From positions 2,170,001 to 2,234,000 of the forward strand of contig NZ_CP043727.1 of assembly GCF_009831415.1 (NCBI RefSeq): a stretch of 64,000 bases of DNA. Reading direction: 5' to 3'. A program made the translations under genes and the position numbers. The notes under the pieces were generated by a model. That model did not search any database and was not told where the DNA came from. It saw nothing but the letters and a program-made list of their open reading frames with translations. This DNA comes from Yersinia canariae (GTDB lineage: Bacteria; Pseudomonadota; Gammaproteobacteria; Enterobacterales; Enterobacteriaceae). Shown here piece after piece: positions 20,638 through 29,574 of the stretch (its first letter is position 1; each line of letters opens with the position of its first letter).

Positions 20638-20727
20638 ATGGATACCAATCTGAAAATGTCGCTGATTACGACTGTTGGTGCGCTGGCAATGATTATTGCT
20701 TTTAGCTTCGTGGCGGTCATGAATTAA
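20638..20727 (+). CDS. ynhF: Small membrane protein YnhF (29 residues)
   Basis: A 29-residue ORF, M-D-T-N-L-K-M-S-L-I-T-T followed by a hydrophobic helix, with GAGGAG five bases before the ATG. Length (29), the M-x-T-x-L-K-x-S-L-x-T-T pattern and location between purR and sodB match E. coli YnhF, a stress-associated small inner-membrane protein. Its function is unknown. A G/C hairpin follows at 20759-20777. Confidence 0.88.
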   Translation: MDTNLKMSLITTVGALAMIIAFSFVAVMN

Positions 20728-20758
20728 TTAAACCGCTTGCCGGTGTGAAGTGATAAGT

Positions 20759-20777
20759 AGGGCGGTTAATCCGCCCT
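20759..20777 (+). terminator. Hairpin after ynhF
   Basis: Stem AGGGCGG with CCGCCCT and loop TTAAT, followed by TAATTATG. The T tract is weak, so it is a modest terminator candidate for ynhF. Confidence 0.55.
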
Positions 20778-20794
20778 TAATTATGTCTAGAGAA

Positions 20795-20917
20795 ATACCC
20801 GCCATCTTTCAAAATACAGGGTTGCTGGTCGCCTCACTCACCCAACTCATTGTGTTATTTCAATTCCTTGGGCTTATTTTATAACCACCTATCTGCAACT
20901 TGAAATCTATTGGGTAT
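20795..20917. repeat. Palindromic intergenic repeat, copy 3 (about 123 bp, degenerate)
   Basis: Left end ATACCCGCCATCTTTCAAAA then TACAGGG at 20795-20821; right end CTGCAACTTGAAATCTATTG then GGTAT at 20893-20917. The right end is close to the common ATACCC...CTTGAAGTTGCAG end in inverted orientation; the left end is more diverged. Confidence 0.6.
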
Positions 20918-20951
20918 CACGTCAACACGATTGACTATTTCTTTTGCTGAA

Positions 20952-21530
20952 TTAGGCTAAATTTTTCTCAACGAAAGACCAATTCACCAGCGCCCAGAAG
21001 TTCTCCAGATATTTTGGTCGCGCATTACGGTAATCAATATAGTAAGCGTGTTCCCATACATCTACAGTCAACAGCGGCTTATCTTGGGTCGTCAGCGGTG
21101 TGGCGGCATTGGATGTACTGACAATAGCCAGAGTGCCATCCGCTTTTTTGACCAGCCACGTCCAGCCCGCACCAAAGTTTTTCACTGCTGCATCAGTAAA
21201 TTGCGCTTTAAATTCAGCGAAAGAACCGAAGGATTTATTAATGGCCTCGGCGACTTTGCCTGTTGGCTCGCCACCACCATTAGGTGACAAACAGTGCCAA
21301 TAAAAGGTGTGATTCCAGACTTGAGCTGCATTATTAAAGATGCCGCCGCTGGAGGTTTTGACAATCTCTTCCAGGCTTTTACCGGCAAACTCGGTATCTT
21401 TAATCAGATTATTGAGGTTGACCACATAGGTGTTGTGGTGCTTGCCGTAATGGTATTCCAGCGTTTCAGCAGAAATGTGCGGTTCCAGTGCATTTTGTGC
21501 ATAAGGTAATGCCGGTAATTCAAAAGACAT
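20952..21530 (-). CDS. sodB: Iron superoxide dismutase SodB
   Basis: Cytosolic Fe-SOD of 192 residues converting superoxide to peroxide and oxygen. Metal ligands are His27 (L-E-Y-H-Y-G-K-H-H), the His of W-N-H-T-F-Y-W, and Asp/His of [11 protein letters not shown]. The Gln in N-N-A-A-Q-V-W-N-H and the F-G-A-G-W-T-W segment mark the iron type. The ATG at 21530 follows GAAAGGAGAG; 14 upstream codons are rejected. In E. coli it is repressed by the RyhB small RNA, which is encoded in this window. Confidence 0.97.
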   Translation of the reverse strand: MSFELPALPYAQNALEPHISAETLEYHYGKHHNTYVVNLNNLIKDTEFAGKSLEEIVKTSSGGIFNNAAQVWNHTFYWHCLSPNGGGEPTGKVAEAINKSFGSFAEFKAQFTDAAVKNFGAGWTWLVKKADGTLAIVSTSNAATPLTTQDKPLLTVDVWEHAYYIDYRNARPKYLENFWALVNWSFVEKNLA

Positions 21531-21781
21531 AGCTCTCTCCTTTCGGGGTTGCTCAGGGTGTTTGCTCCTCAAATCCGATCATTAGCAATCGCTAAGAAGG
21601 GTGAGGGGCGGTTAAAATCGTAATTGTTGTATTTTTGTTGTGGGTATTAATCTTAACAACTTTCTACAGGAATGACAGATATAACCATACAGTTTGATGG
21701 GGAATGGCTGAAGGTTAGACACTGAAATAATGTCATTGAAGGGCCGCGCACCCAATAGGCCACTGGGTGCGGATTGCGAGA

Positions 21782-22687
21782 TTAGCGGATGGTTTTTGGT
21801 GTCACGACGCGACGAGCGCCGACATAATGATCTTGCCAATAGTCATTATTGAGCATACTGATGCGAATTTCTTCCCCGGTTCGTGGGGACTGAATAAATT
21901 TACCATTGCCTAAATAAACCCCGACATGATCAGCAACACCGCGGTTGGCTATATTGAAGAATACTAAATCACCACTTTCTAATTCAGCCCGTTTTACCGG
22001 AGCGGCATCACGTAAATGATACATTTCATTCGCTGTACGTGGCATTTTTATTCTGATGACATCTTTATAGGCATAATAAATAAGCCCGCTGCAGTCAAAA
22101 CCTGTATTAGGCGAGGTGCCGCCCCAACGATAAGGTTTGCCGACTTGCTTCATCAGTTTACTCATTGCGGTCTGTTTGGCGTGCTGGTAGCGTTTTTTAT
22201 GTGCAGGAGTGAGCTTTATTTTATTATTTGCCGCTAATTCGGTATCAGCTTTACCTTGGGCCTTATTTCGGTGACGGCCATAAGCGACTTTTTCTGTTTT
22301 GCTCACGGCGGCTTTTTTATTAGCCGCCGTTTTAATAGGAGATGTTTTATTCGCCACCGTTTTATTGTTATTTAATTTCTTATTGGCGGGTTTACTAACT
22401 TCTTGCGCTTTCTTCTTAATGGTTTTGCTGGCTGTGGCGGCTGTTTTTTTCTTATCGCTGTTGGTCGTTGTTTTATTTGCGCTGTTTTTACTGGCGGTTT
22501 TATTGTTATCAACTTTAGTTTTTTTGATGTTTTTATCAGCTTTACGTTTTTTACGATCATCAGGGCTGGCCTGACTGATTTGACCTTTTTTTTGCTCAGC
22601 CGAGACGTGAGCCTGCGGCGACGCATGCGCGAGGTTTAGAAATAGCTGGGTAAACAGCAGCACAAACAGCGTAAGTATTAAACGCAT
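21782..22687 (-). CDS. mepH: NlpC/P60 murein endopeptidase MepH (YdhO)
   Basis: Secreted murein DD-endopeptidase of 301 residues that cuts peptide cross-links during wall growth. A signal peptide (M-R-L-I-L-T-L-F-V-L-L...A-H-A) leads into a ~150-residue linker extremely rich in Lys, Asn, Thr and Ala, then an NlpC/P60 domain with catalytic Cys in F-D-C-S-G-L and His in A-D-H-V-G-V. Length exceeds E. coli MepH (271) because of the linker. The start at 22687 follows AAGGTTGG; a 26-codon longer ORF is not favoured. Position next to sodB matches E. coli. Confidence 0.92.
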   Translation of the reverse strand: MRLILTLFVLLFTQLFLNLAHASPQAHVSAEQKKGQISQASPDDRKKRKADKNIKKTKVDNNKTASKNSANKTTTNSDKKKTAATASKTIKKKAQEVSKPANKKLNNNKTVANKTSPIKTAANKKAAVSKTEKVAYGRHRNKAQGKADTELAANNKIKLTPAHKKRYQHAKQTAMSKLMKQVGKPYRWGGTSPNTGFDCSGLIYYAYKDVIRIKMPRTANEMYHLRDAAPVKRAELESGDLVFFNIANRGVADHVGVYLGNGKFIQSPRTGEEIRISMLNNDYWQDHYVGARRVVTPKTIR

Positions 22688-23120
22688 AATAACGCTACCA
22701 ACCTTAGCCCTGAAATGAATATGAAGAGTTACAGTATTGCCGAAACTCACGATATAAAAAAGCACAGAGATACAGGATTCTAGTCGATATTGTGAGAAAA
22801 CGTTAATGGCGTCGCAATTGTCGATTTTTCACACGGCCTCTGGCCTTAAATCAACCATACGTCAACGGGTTAACCCGCCGGTATTTTTGGTATCTCACAA
22901 TGAAGATAATAATGAAGTGAGGGGATCAAAAATGTTATTCTAAATGCACATATTTGTAGCTGGCACTATAACTATTCACTGGCAGCATAAAGCCCCTGCA
23001 AAAGATGGCGTTTTATTCTAGCCGTGACAGTCGCTACAATAGGCCGGACGCAATAATAAAATAGCCCTAATGGATAGGTTCTAAGTATTGTAGCCACAAA
23101 ATGGCTTGAGGAAGCAAGAA
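22688..23120. other. Divergent region mepH / grxD
   Basis: About 430 bases with no supported gene or named element. It should hold promoters in both directions. The grxD ribosome site TGAGGAAGC lies at its right end. Confidence 0.4.
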
Positions 23121-23471
23121 ATGACGACGATTGATAAAATTCAGCGCCAGATAGCAGAAAACCCAATCCTGCTTTACATGAAGGGCTCACCTAAGCTGCC
23201 AAACTGTGGTTTCTCTGCTCAGGCTGTGCAGGCGCTATCAGCTTGTGGTGAACGCTTTGCTTATGTTGATATTCTGCAAAACCCAGATATTCGTGCTGAG
23301 CTGCCAAAATATGCTAATTGGCCAACATTCCCTCAGCTATGGGTTGATGGTGAGTTGGTCGGCGGTTGCGACATCCTGATGGAAATGTATCAGCGTGGTG
23401 AGTTGCAACAGCTGCTGAAAGAAACAGCCGATAAATACCGTGCGGAAGAAGAAAAACCCGCAGCAGAGTAA
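23121..23471 (+). CDS. grxD: Monothiol glutaredoxin 4
   Basis: Monothiol glutaredoxin of 116 residues with the C-G-F-S active site at residues 29-32. It binds a glutathione-ligated 2Fe-2S cluster and works in cluster transfer and iron homeostasis. The glutathione-site motifs W-P-T-F-P-Q-L-W and G-G-C-D-I are present. The ATG at 23121 follows GAGGAAGCAAGAA. Convergent with rnt, as in E. coli, with a terminator between. Confidence 0.96.
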   Translation: MTTIDKIQRQIAENPILLYMKGSPKLPNCGFSAQAVQALSACGERFAYVDILQNPDIRAELPKYANWPTFPQLWVDGELVGGCDILMEMYQRGELQQLLKETADKYRAEEEKPAAE

Positions 23472-23497
23472 TGTGCTGATTGGTCAGCACAACAAAC

Positions 23498-23523
23498 AAA
23501 AGGTGGCTTTCAGGCCACCTTTT
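23498..23523 (+). terminator. Terminator after grxD
   Basis: Stem AAAAGGTGGC with GCCACCTTTT, loop TTTCAG, then TTT. Good rho-independent terminator for grxD; the A-rich left side also gives some function for rnt. Confidence 0.9.
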
Positions 23524-23557
23524 TTATCATGAAATCTCTATTTATTCTGGCACCATA

Positions 23558-24205
23558 TTACTCTGACTCACCCGCCGGGACTGGCCAGCCGCCCAACTTT
23601 TTCCAGCGATTGACTAACTCACAGAATAATTTTGCTGTTTGCATTGTATCGTACAAAGCAGAATGCGCCTGGCTACTATCAAACGCAATACCTGCCGTCA
23701 GACAGGCTTTTGCCAACACAGTTTGCCCCAGAACTAGCCCACTGAGAGCTGCCGTGTCAAAAGTGGCAAATGGGTGGAATGGGTTGCGTTTCAAGCTGGC
23801 GCGTTCGGCCGCGTTCATCACAAAGCTGTGATCAAAATGGGCATTATGCGCGACGATAATTGCGCGGTTACAGCCTTGATCTTTCAGCCCTTTGCGAACG
23901 GCTTTGAAAATAGCATGTAAAGCATCATGTTCACTGACTGCACCACGTAACGGGTTAGTTGGGTCGATCCCATTAAATGCCAGCGCTTCAGGTTGCAGAT
24001 TGGCACCTTCGAACGGCTCTACATGAAAATGCAGTGTTTCATGAGGCAGTAGCCAGCCCTCCTTGTCCATTTGCAAGGTGACGGCGGCAATTTCTAATAA
24101 TGCGTCGGTTTGAGCATTAAAACCGGCGGTTTCTACATCAATTACTACGGGGTAATACCCACGAAAACGGCCACTCAGGGCGTTAATGTCACTTTTATCT
24201 GCCAT
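23558..24205 (-). CDS. rnt: Ribonuclease T
   Basis: DEDD-family 3'-5' exoribonuclease of 215 residues, as in E. coli, which trims tRNA 3' ends and other stable RNAs. Exo motifs are [16 protein letters not shown] and A-H-S-A-L-Y-D-T. The ATG at 24205 gives M-A-D-K-S-D-I-N. Probably downstream of gloA but separated from it by a terminator. Confidence 0.96.
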   Translation of the reverse strand: MADKSDINALSGRFRGYYPVVIDVETAGFNAQTDALLEIAAVTLQMDKEGWLLPHETLHFHVEPFEGANLQPEALAFNGIDPTNPLRGAVSEHDALHAIFKAVRKGLKDQGCNRAIIVAHNAHFDHSFVMNAAERASLKRNPFHPFATFDTAALSGLVLGQTVLAKACLTAGIAFDSSQAHSALYDTMQTAKLFCELVNRWKKLGGWPVPAGESE

Positions 24206-24286
24206 CAGCTTCTTATCTTCAGCGAATTCAGCACGCATTATGTCAAATTTTAGCGCGGGATGCAGGGGGATATCGCGATGAGAAAA

Positions 24287-24307
24287 AAGGCACCTTGCAG
24301 GTGCCTT
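24287..24307 (-). terminator. Terminator after gloA
   Basis: Stem AAGGCACCT with AGGTGCCTT and a 3-base loop, with an A tract on its left that reads as U on the minus strand. Lies between gloA and rnt. Confidence 0.85.
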
Positions 24308-24315
24308 CTGGTTAA

Positions 24316-24726
24316 TCAGTTTCCGAGGCCGTGTCCGGCGCTCTTATTCTCGATTAACTCGATTTTGTAACCGTCGGGATCTTCAACAAAAGCAATAATA
24401 GTATTACCGCCTTTGACTGGGCCAGCCTCGCGGGTCACTTTGCCTCCGGCGTGACAAATTTGGTCGCAAGTGGCGGCAACATCATCCACGCCCAGCGCCA
24501 GGTGACCAAATGCAGTCCCTATCTCGTAACTATCAACGCCCCAGTTATACGTCAGCTCAATCACTGAGCCTTCACTTTCATCGCTATAACCCACGAATGC
24601 CAGCGAGTATTTATACTCGGTATTTTCGCTGGTTCGCAGTAAACGCATCCCTAATACCTTGGTGTAGAAATCGATGGAACGTTGCAGGTCACCGACGCGG
24701 ATCATGGTATGGAGTAAGCGCTTCAT
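24316..24726 (-). CDS. gloA: Glyoxalase I (lactoylglutathione lyase)
   Basis: Converts the methylglyoxal-glutathione hemithioacetal to S-lactoylglutathione. 136 residues. Ni2+ ligands are visible as His5 (L-L-H-T-M-I-R-V-G), Glu in V-I-E-L-T-Y, His in F-G-H-L-A-L and Glu in Y-K-I-E-L-I-E. Start at 24726 is the only reasonable one. In E. coli gloA lies beside nemRA and is cotranscribed with it; here a LysE-type gene and an A/T-rich gap intervene. Confidence 0.96.
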   Translation of the reverse strand: MKRLLHTMIRVGDLQRSIDFYTKVLGMRLLRTSENTEYKYSLAFVGYSDESEGSVIELTYNWGVDSYEIGTAFGHLALGVDDVAATCDQICHAGGKVTREAGPVKGGNTIIAFVEDPDGYKIELIENKSAGHGLGN

Positions 24727-25111
24727 AATACCTCTTTTAAATCAACAGGTTAATATTTAAAAGTCATTGTAAATCAAAATTAAGTCATAATCATATAGTA
24801 ATATGACTTCACTCACTACCTCGGAACCCTGATGAGGGGCAATGTTTGGACTGAGTGATATGCAGCTTATGGAATGAAATATTTATCGGTAAGTCATTAA
24901 ATGGAATTTTTTATTTTAGCGATTGCAGACGTCATAATGAGTGTATTGGTGACAATATTTTCTTTTGTTCTTTCAGTATCACTATTTGTTATTACCACGG
25001 TATATTCTTCCATCCGCGGCCCTCAATAGAAACGCATTTTAATGACCTCACGTGCATTTGCTACTATAGCCGGTGGAATAGTCTTTGGGGCTGTCATATA
25101 AAGGCCAGTTT
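24727..25111. other. A/T-rich gap between gloA and the LysE-type gene
   Basis: About 385 bases. It separates gloA from nemA, which are adjacent in E. coli, and holds a possible 42-residue membrane ORF at 24901-25029 (listed). The rest shows no named element. Confidence 0.45.
24901..25029 (+). CDS. Possible small membrane protein (42 residues)
   Basis: ATG to TAG ORF encoding M-E-F-F-I-L-A-I-A-D-V-I-M-S-V followed by a long hydrophobic helix and a basic tail ending S-S-I-R-G-P-Q. The composition is that of a single-pass small membrane protein. The upstream GGTAAG is a weak ribosome site. No family is recognised, so it may be chance in A/T-rich DNA. Confidence 0.3.
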   Translation: MEFFILAIADVIMSVLVTIFSFVLSVSLFVITTVYSSIRGPQ

Positions 25112-25735
25112 CTATTTTTGAAATATTAACTTGAGGCCAAGAAGGCCCATGACTACACCACCAAGACGGTCAAAGTATATTTTGAACCGCATATAATAGT
25201 TCCGTGGAACTGGGGCGGAGAGAAGGCAAGCAACAATGGCATACCAAATGAGATCAATCAGGAATGCTAAACCAGGCAAAACAATATACATCCAGCCAGC
25301 GATATTCTGGGTCAGGATGGCGGCGAATATTCCCCCAAAAACCAGGGCTGTATTGGGGTTGCTGATTTGTGTCATGAGGCCAATATAAAATGAGCGGGAC
25401 AGACTACGTTGCGCCACCGCTTCAGATTCAAATTTTAGTGTCCTTTTAGGGGCGAAGAACATTTTAAATGCTAAATAGATGAGATAAAGCCCGCCTCCGA
25501 CTTTAAGAGACATATAGAGCCAAGGTACGGTCAATAACAATGATTGCAAGCCCAATAAAGCCACGAAGGCAAAGAATGCACATCCCGTCCCCATGCCGAA
25601 TGCCACGGCTAAACTATTTTTAAGTGAAGAAGACATTGCTGTCCGGGCAACAAGAATAAAACTTGGCCCAGGTGACATGGCCCCTAATGCGATAACACCA
25701 CTTATAGTTAAAACTGAAACAATAGCGCTATCCAT
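25112..25735 (-). CDS. LysE/RhtB-family amino-acid exporter
   Basis: Inner-membrane protein of 207 residues with about six membrane helices. The N-terminal G-A-M-S-P-G-P-S-F-I-L-V signature is diagnostic for the LysE/RhtB family, and I-S-N-P-N-T-A-L-V-F-G is the second conserved block. Family members export amino acids or derivatives; the substrate here cannot be told. It is absent from this position in E. coli and may be a lineage insertion between gloA and nemA. Confidence 0.88.
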   Translation of the reverse strand: MDSAIVSVLTISGVIALGAMSPGPSFILVARTAMSSSLKNSLAVAFGMGTGCAFFAFVALLGLQSLLLTVPWLYMSLKVGGGLYLIYLAFKMFFAPKRTLKFESEAVAQRSLSRSFYIGLMTQISNPNTALVFGGIFAAILTQNIAGWMYIVLPGLAFLIDLIWYAIVACLLSAPVPRNYYMRFKIYFDRLGGVVMGLLGLKLIFQK

Positions 25736-25927
25736 TTTTGAAACTCCTATATGTATTCTTTTAATTTTTACGCGCCATATTTCACAAAATCAATTGGTTT
25801 GCATCGCCGGAGCTTAATTCAAAATTAACCACTGAATATTTAAGCTAATAGCTAAGACAGCACTACAACATCTAACAATAAGATTGAAAGACAGTTTTAT
25901 GCTTTATCGCTCAATCGCCAAAAACAA

Positions 25928-25962
25928 AACAGCCAGTGAGAGGGTTAGTCTAACTGGCTGTT
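25928..25962 (-). terminator. Terminator after nemA
   Basis: Stem AACAGCCAGT with ACTGGCTGTT and a 15-base loop, 26 bases past the nemA stop. The A-rich left flank gives U residues on the minus strand. Confidence 0.75.
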
Positions 25963-25988
25963 ATTTAATGATTTAAATTATAGATAAA

Positions 25989-27086
25989 TCACAATGTTGG
26001 GTAGTCGGTATAACCTTTAGCACCACCACCATAGAAAGTCTCGCCGTCTGGTTCATTCAGTGGCGCATTTTGCTGCAAACGCTCAACCAGATCCGGATTG
26101 GAAATATAGCTACGGCCAAAGGCGACGGCATCAATAAATCCTTTCTCAATCAGGTCTTCGGCTTTTTCTGCAGTATAGGCACCCGCACCGACAATCACAC
26201 CTTTGAAACGTGCGCGCACGGCATCGCGGAAAGCATCTGAGTAAGGCTTACCACCGGCCCAGTCTGGCTCAGAAATATGCAGGTACGCGATATGACGTTT
26301 GTTTAATTCTTCTATCAGATACAACGCGGCTTCTTCTTGGTCTTCACCATTATCCAGACCATTGAATGGCCCCAAAGGTGAAATACGAATACCAATATGT
26401 TCAGCGCCCCATTCGGCCGCAGTGGCATCAACCACTTCCAGTGTCAGACGAGTACGGTTTTCAATGCTGCCACCGTATTGGTCGGTACGTTGGTTCGATG
26501 CCGGAGACATAAATTGGTGCAATAAATAGCCATGGGCCGCGTGCAGTTCAATATAATCAAATCCAGCTTCACGGGCATTAGCTGTTGCCTGGCGGAAATC
26601 ATTAATGATGCCAGGGATCTCATTCGTTTCTAGTGCGCGCGGGGTAGAGCAGGGAACACGAACCCAAGCGCCGGTTTCGTCGCGTACTGTGGTGCGGGTA
26701 TCTGCGGCAATGGCCGAAGGGGCCACGGGTGCTTGTTGACCCGGCTGCAAACTGTTGTGTGAAATACGACCAACATGCCATAACTGCACAGCAATATGTC
26801 CGCCTTCATCATGCACGGCTTGAGTGATTTTTTTCCATGCGGTTAACTGCTCTTGAGTGTGTAACCCCGGAGCACCGGCATAGCCTTTCGCCTGGAAAGA
26901 AATCTGTGTGGCTTCGGTGATAATCAAACCCGCACTGGCACGTTGACGATAATATTCAGCCATTAAAGGTGTTGGGATATCACCTGGCTCAATACTGCGT
27001 AAACGCGTCAGTGGAGCCATAAATACACGGTTCGGCAAAGTGAGCGCGCCAACCTTCACAGGGGAGAACAGTTTAGCAGTCTTCAT
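25989..27086 (-). CDS. nemA: N-ethylmaleimide reductase (Old Yellow Enzyme family)
   Basis: FMN-dependent ene-reductase of 365 residues, the E. coli length, that reduces electrophiles such as N-ethylmaleimide, nitrate esters and quinones. Family blocks seen are [16 protein letters not shown], the active-site [11 protein letters not shown] and [10 protein letters not shown]. The ATG at 27086 gives [10 protein letters not shown]. It is 83 bases downstream of nemR and shares its direction, as in E. coli. Confidence 0.96.
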   Translation of the reverse strand: MKTAKLFSPVKVGALTLPNRVFMAPLTRLRSIEPGDIPTPLMAEYYRQRASAGLIITEATQISFQAKGYAGAPGLHTQEQLTAWKKITQAVHDEGGHIAVQLWHVGRISHNSLQPGQQAPVAPSAIAADTRTTVRDETGAWVRVPCSTPRALETNEIPGIINDFRQATANAREAGFDYIELHAAHGYLLHQFMSPASNQRTDQYGGSIENRTRLTLEVVDATAAEWGAEHIGIRISPLGPFNGLDNGEDQEEAALYLIEELNKRHIAYLHISEPDWAGGKPYSDAFRDAVRARFKGVIVGAGAYTAEKAEDLIEKGFIDAVAFGRSYISNPDLVERLQQNAPLNEPDGETFYGGGAKGYTDYPTL

Positions 27087-27103
27087 GGTGCATCCTATAT
27101 TAA

Positions 27104-27118
27104 TAGACCAGTCGACTA
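27104..27118. promoter_or_regulatory. Possible second NemR-type site before nemA
   Basis: TAGACCAGTCGACTA shares the left half TAGACC and a TCGACTA right half with the palindrome upstream of nemR. It lies in the nemR-nemA gap, 18 bases before nemA. It is an imperfect match and may be a secondary operator. Confidence 0.35.
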
Positions 27119-27169
27119 GAGACTGGGTAAATCCTGAAAACAAAAAAGTATAGATTCAGGATCATTGGA

Positions 27170-27772
27170 TTATTGGGCAGGTTGTAAAATCAGTTCAATA
27201 CTTTCTAGCGCACAAGTCAGCGGCGCAACTGATCGTTTCACCTTCGCGCGCAACGACGCGCCTAGCCACAGGGCATAGAGCGTTTCTGCGGTGGCAGCAG
27301 GGGAAAGCGTGATGCGCAGCGAGCCTTCTTTAATACCGGCTTCGATAGCATCTTGCAAACGACCAATGACGCGAGCAGTGCCGATATCTAGCGCATGGCG
27401 CATAGGTTCGGATAAATCACTTACTTCGGCTGATAGTTTAACCGCCAGACAAGCATTGTGGCATTCACTACCACAATAGTTGGCAATAGCTTGAGCAAAA
27501 TAGTGCAGCAGGTGATGGCGTTTATCACCTTGTGTTCCCGTTAACAGGTTTTCCATTTCAGCGTCATAGCGATCAAAATAGCGCTGTAGCATCGCCTCAC
27601 CGAAGACTTCCTTTGAGCGGAAATAGTGATAAAACGACCCTTTCGGGATACCCGCAGTGGTGAGTAATTGGCTGAGACCCATGCCATTAAAGCCAAGGCG
27701 CAGGCTGAGGCTCTCACCGGTTGCTAACAAATGTTCACGGGTGTCTACGTGTGTGTGCTGTATTTTGTTCAT
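27170..27772 (-). CDS. nemR: TetR-family redox/electrophile repressor NemR
   Basis: TetR-family repressor of 200 residues (E. coli 199). The DNA-binding helix G-I-P-K-G-S-F-Y-H-Y-F-R-S-K-E is intact. Cysteines in G-S-E-C-H-N-A-C-L-A-V-K-L-S are in the region of the E. coli sensing Cys98/Cys106, which react with electrophiles and hypochlorite to release DNA. It precedes nemA, and a perfect palindrome upstream is its likely operator. Confidence 0.94.
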   Translation of the reverse strand: MNKIQHTHVDTREHLLATGESLSLRLGFNGMGLSQLLTTAGIPKGSFYHYFRSKEVFGEAMLQRYFDRYDAEMENLLTGTQGDKRHHLLHYFAQAIANYCGSECHNACLAVKLSAEVSDLSEPMRHALDIGTARVIGRLQDAIEAGIKEGSLRITLSPAATAETLYALWLGASLRAKVKRSVAPLTCALESIELILQPAQ

Positions 27773-27786
27773 GACTAAAAGCTTAA

Positions 27787-27802
27787 TAGACCGATCGGTC
27801 TA
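27787..27802. promoter_or_regulatory. NemR operator
   Basis: TAGACCGATCGGTCTA is a perfect 16-bp palindrome 15 bases before the nemR start and matches the known NemR box (TAGACC...GGTCTA). It should control the nemRA transcript. Confidence 0.88.
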
Positions 27803-27814
27803 GGTCAAGAAAAA

Positions 27815-27841
27815 AATGCCAGCAGAGGGGACGCTGGCATT
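27815..27841 (-). terminator. Terminator after eptA
   Basis: Stem AATGCCAGC with GCTGGCATT and a 9-base loop, A tract on the left side. It lies between the eptA 3' end and the nemR operator. Confidence 0.88.
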
Positions 27842-27883
27842 AAAATCATTATCTATGGGCTATTTATTAGTACTTTTTGTTGG

Positions 27884-29521
27884 CTAACCTTCACTTCGAC
27901 ATTTCTGTAGCAAATCCATTCCAGATTGATATTCAGTAGTTTGAATATTCATCATCCCCAATAGGGTGTGGAAGAGATTATCTTGCGAAATTTCATCATG
28001 TTGTGCGCTATCGGCTACACATTGGCGATTTATGCCATAGTTTTTTGTATATTCAGGTGATAACCACATTAAAAAAGGTATGTGTGTCTGCTGGCTGGGG
28101 GCAAACATGTAGGGCGTTCCGTGTAAATACAGGCCATTTTCGCCTAATGACTCACCGTGATCAGAGAGGTAGACCAGGGCGGTGTTAAATTTATTATTAT
28201 GTTGTTGCAGTAATTTAACGGTGCTATCGAGCATCGCATCAGTGTAAAGAATGGAGTTGTCATACGTATTTACCAGTTCCTGTGACGTGCAATCTTGAAT
28301 TTGGTTGCTATCACAGGTTGGGGAAAACTGACGTGTTTCTGCTGTGGAACGGCGGTGATAAGCGGGGCCATGGCTCCCCATTTGGTGCAATACAATGACT
28401 GCATCACCTTGTAATCCATTGATATAATCATCTAACTTGTAGAGCAATGCATTGTCTAAGCAGACACCATTTTCACACTCGACAGTTAATTGTAACTGAG
28501 TCACATCTTGGTGAGGAATTCGGTCACAGGCACCTTTGCAACCACCGTCATTTTCCCGCCACAACACATTCAACCCGGCATGAGCAAGAATATCCATCAA
28601 GCCCTCCTGATGGCTGGCAAGTGTGGCATCATAATTTTTACGCGACATATTCGAGAACATACAGGGCACGGAAACCGCGGTTTCTGTTCCGCAAGAAGAG
28701 GCCTTTTGGAAATAGATAACATCCTGTTTTTGTAAGCGAGGATTAGTTTCCCGCTCATAGCCGCCCAACGAAAAATTCTCTGCTCTGGCTGTTTCTCCGA
28801 CCACTAAAATCACCAGTGTTTTCTTTGGTTGCCCGCTAATTAAAGGGCCTTTATGGGCATCTTCTCCGATTGTCACGAGTGACATATTACTGGCGAAATA
28901 TTTATGTTTAGCAAACTGAAAACTACCGCTGACAAAATTGGATGGCGTCAGCATCTTAACGATACTTTTATTATTACGGATAAGTGAGGCGTAATCTTTA
29001 TAAAACAGTGTGGCGACGAGCATGATAATGACAGTTGATATCAGTATGTTGGTTACACGCAGCCCCAACATATACCACCAAGGGCGGGTTGCCCTGATAT
29101 GCACAAAACAGATAACAATGGCCGGGAAAATACCCAATATCAGCAGCCACAAGGCCATGCGCGGAGTGAAAAGGGCGGTGGCTTCCTGTGAATTGGTTTC
29201 AAACGCGTTCTGCATCATATTGGCGTCAATGACAGCACCGTAACTGAACATAAAATAGTTAGCTGCCGCGCCGCCTAATAGAAATATAATAATGAGCGGT
29301 TTGCGCAGCACTGGCACCGCTAATAGACTAAAAATGATATTGAGGGCGCAGAAAATAACGACCGGAATGGTCGCGGCAAATAAGTAGCTGTCACTGCTGT
29401 CAAAGTGAATGAGCGACCAGGCTTTATCAATAAACAGTGCATTCTGGAAAAGAGTAAAAAACAGCGCCGTGGCTAAAATAAAAACCAATCCGTTACACTG
29501 TAACTTATATCGAACATTCAT
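27884..29521 (-). CDS. eptA: Lipid A phosphoethanolamine transferase (EptA/PmrC family)
   Basis: Inner-membrane enzyme of 545 residues: five N-terminal membrane helices, then a periplasmic sulfatase-fold domain. The nucleophile Thr is in S-S-C-G-T-E-T-A-V-S-V-P-C-M-F, and zinc ligands include D-H-G-E-S-L-G-E-N-G. Paired cysteines (C-G-T-E-T...P-C-M-F, G-G-C-K-G-A-C-D) fit the family disulfides. It transfers phosphoethanolamine to lipid A, reducing binding of cationic peptides. A PmrA-like box upstream supports the eptA/pmrC assignment. The ATG at 29521 (M-N-V-R-Y-K) is chosen; four upstream codons are also possible. Confidence 0.88.
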   Translation of the reverse strand: MNVRYKLQCNGLVFILATALFFTLFQNALFIDKAWSLIHFDSSDSYLFAATIPVVIFCALNIIFSLLAVPVLRKPLIIIFLLGGAAANYFMFSYGAVIDANMMQNAFETNSQEATALFTPRMALWLLILGIFPAIVICFVHIRATRPWWYMLGLRVTNILISTVIIMLVATLFYKDYASLIRNNKSIVKMLTPSNFVSGSFQFAKHKYFASNMSLVTIGEDAHKGPLISGQPKKTLVILVVGETARAENFSLGGYERETNPRLQKQDVIYFQKASSCGTETAVSVPCMFSNMSRKNYDATLASHQEGLMDILAHAGLNVLWRENDGGCKGACDRIPHQDVTQLQLTVECENGVCLDNALLYKLDDYINGLQGDAVIVLHQMGSHGPAYHRRSTAETRQFSPTCDSNQIQDCTSQELVNTYDNSILYTDAMLDSTVKLLQQHNNKFNTALVYLSDHGESLGENGLYLHGTPYMFAPSQQTHIPFLMWLSPEYTKNYGINRQCVADSAQHDEISQDNLFHTLLGMMNIQTTEYQSGMDLLQKCRSEG

Positions 29522-29574
29522 TGTGAAAATCAAACCCTACAGTTCACTAATTGATTGAATGCTACTGAATGAAA

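Noticed and set aside
22299..22639. Leu/Val/Phe-rich ORFs on the plus strand across mepH
   Set aside because: They are the reverse complement of the Lys/Asn-rich mepH linker, which gives hydrophobic codons by chance.
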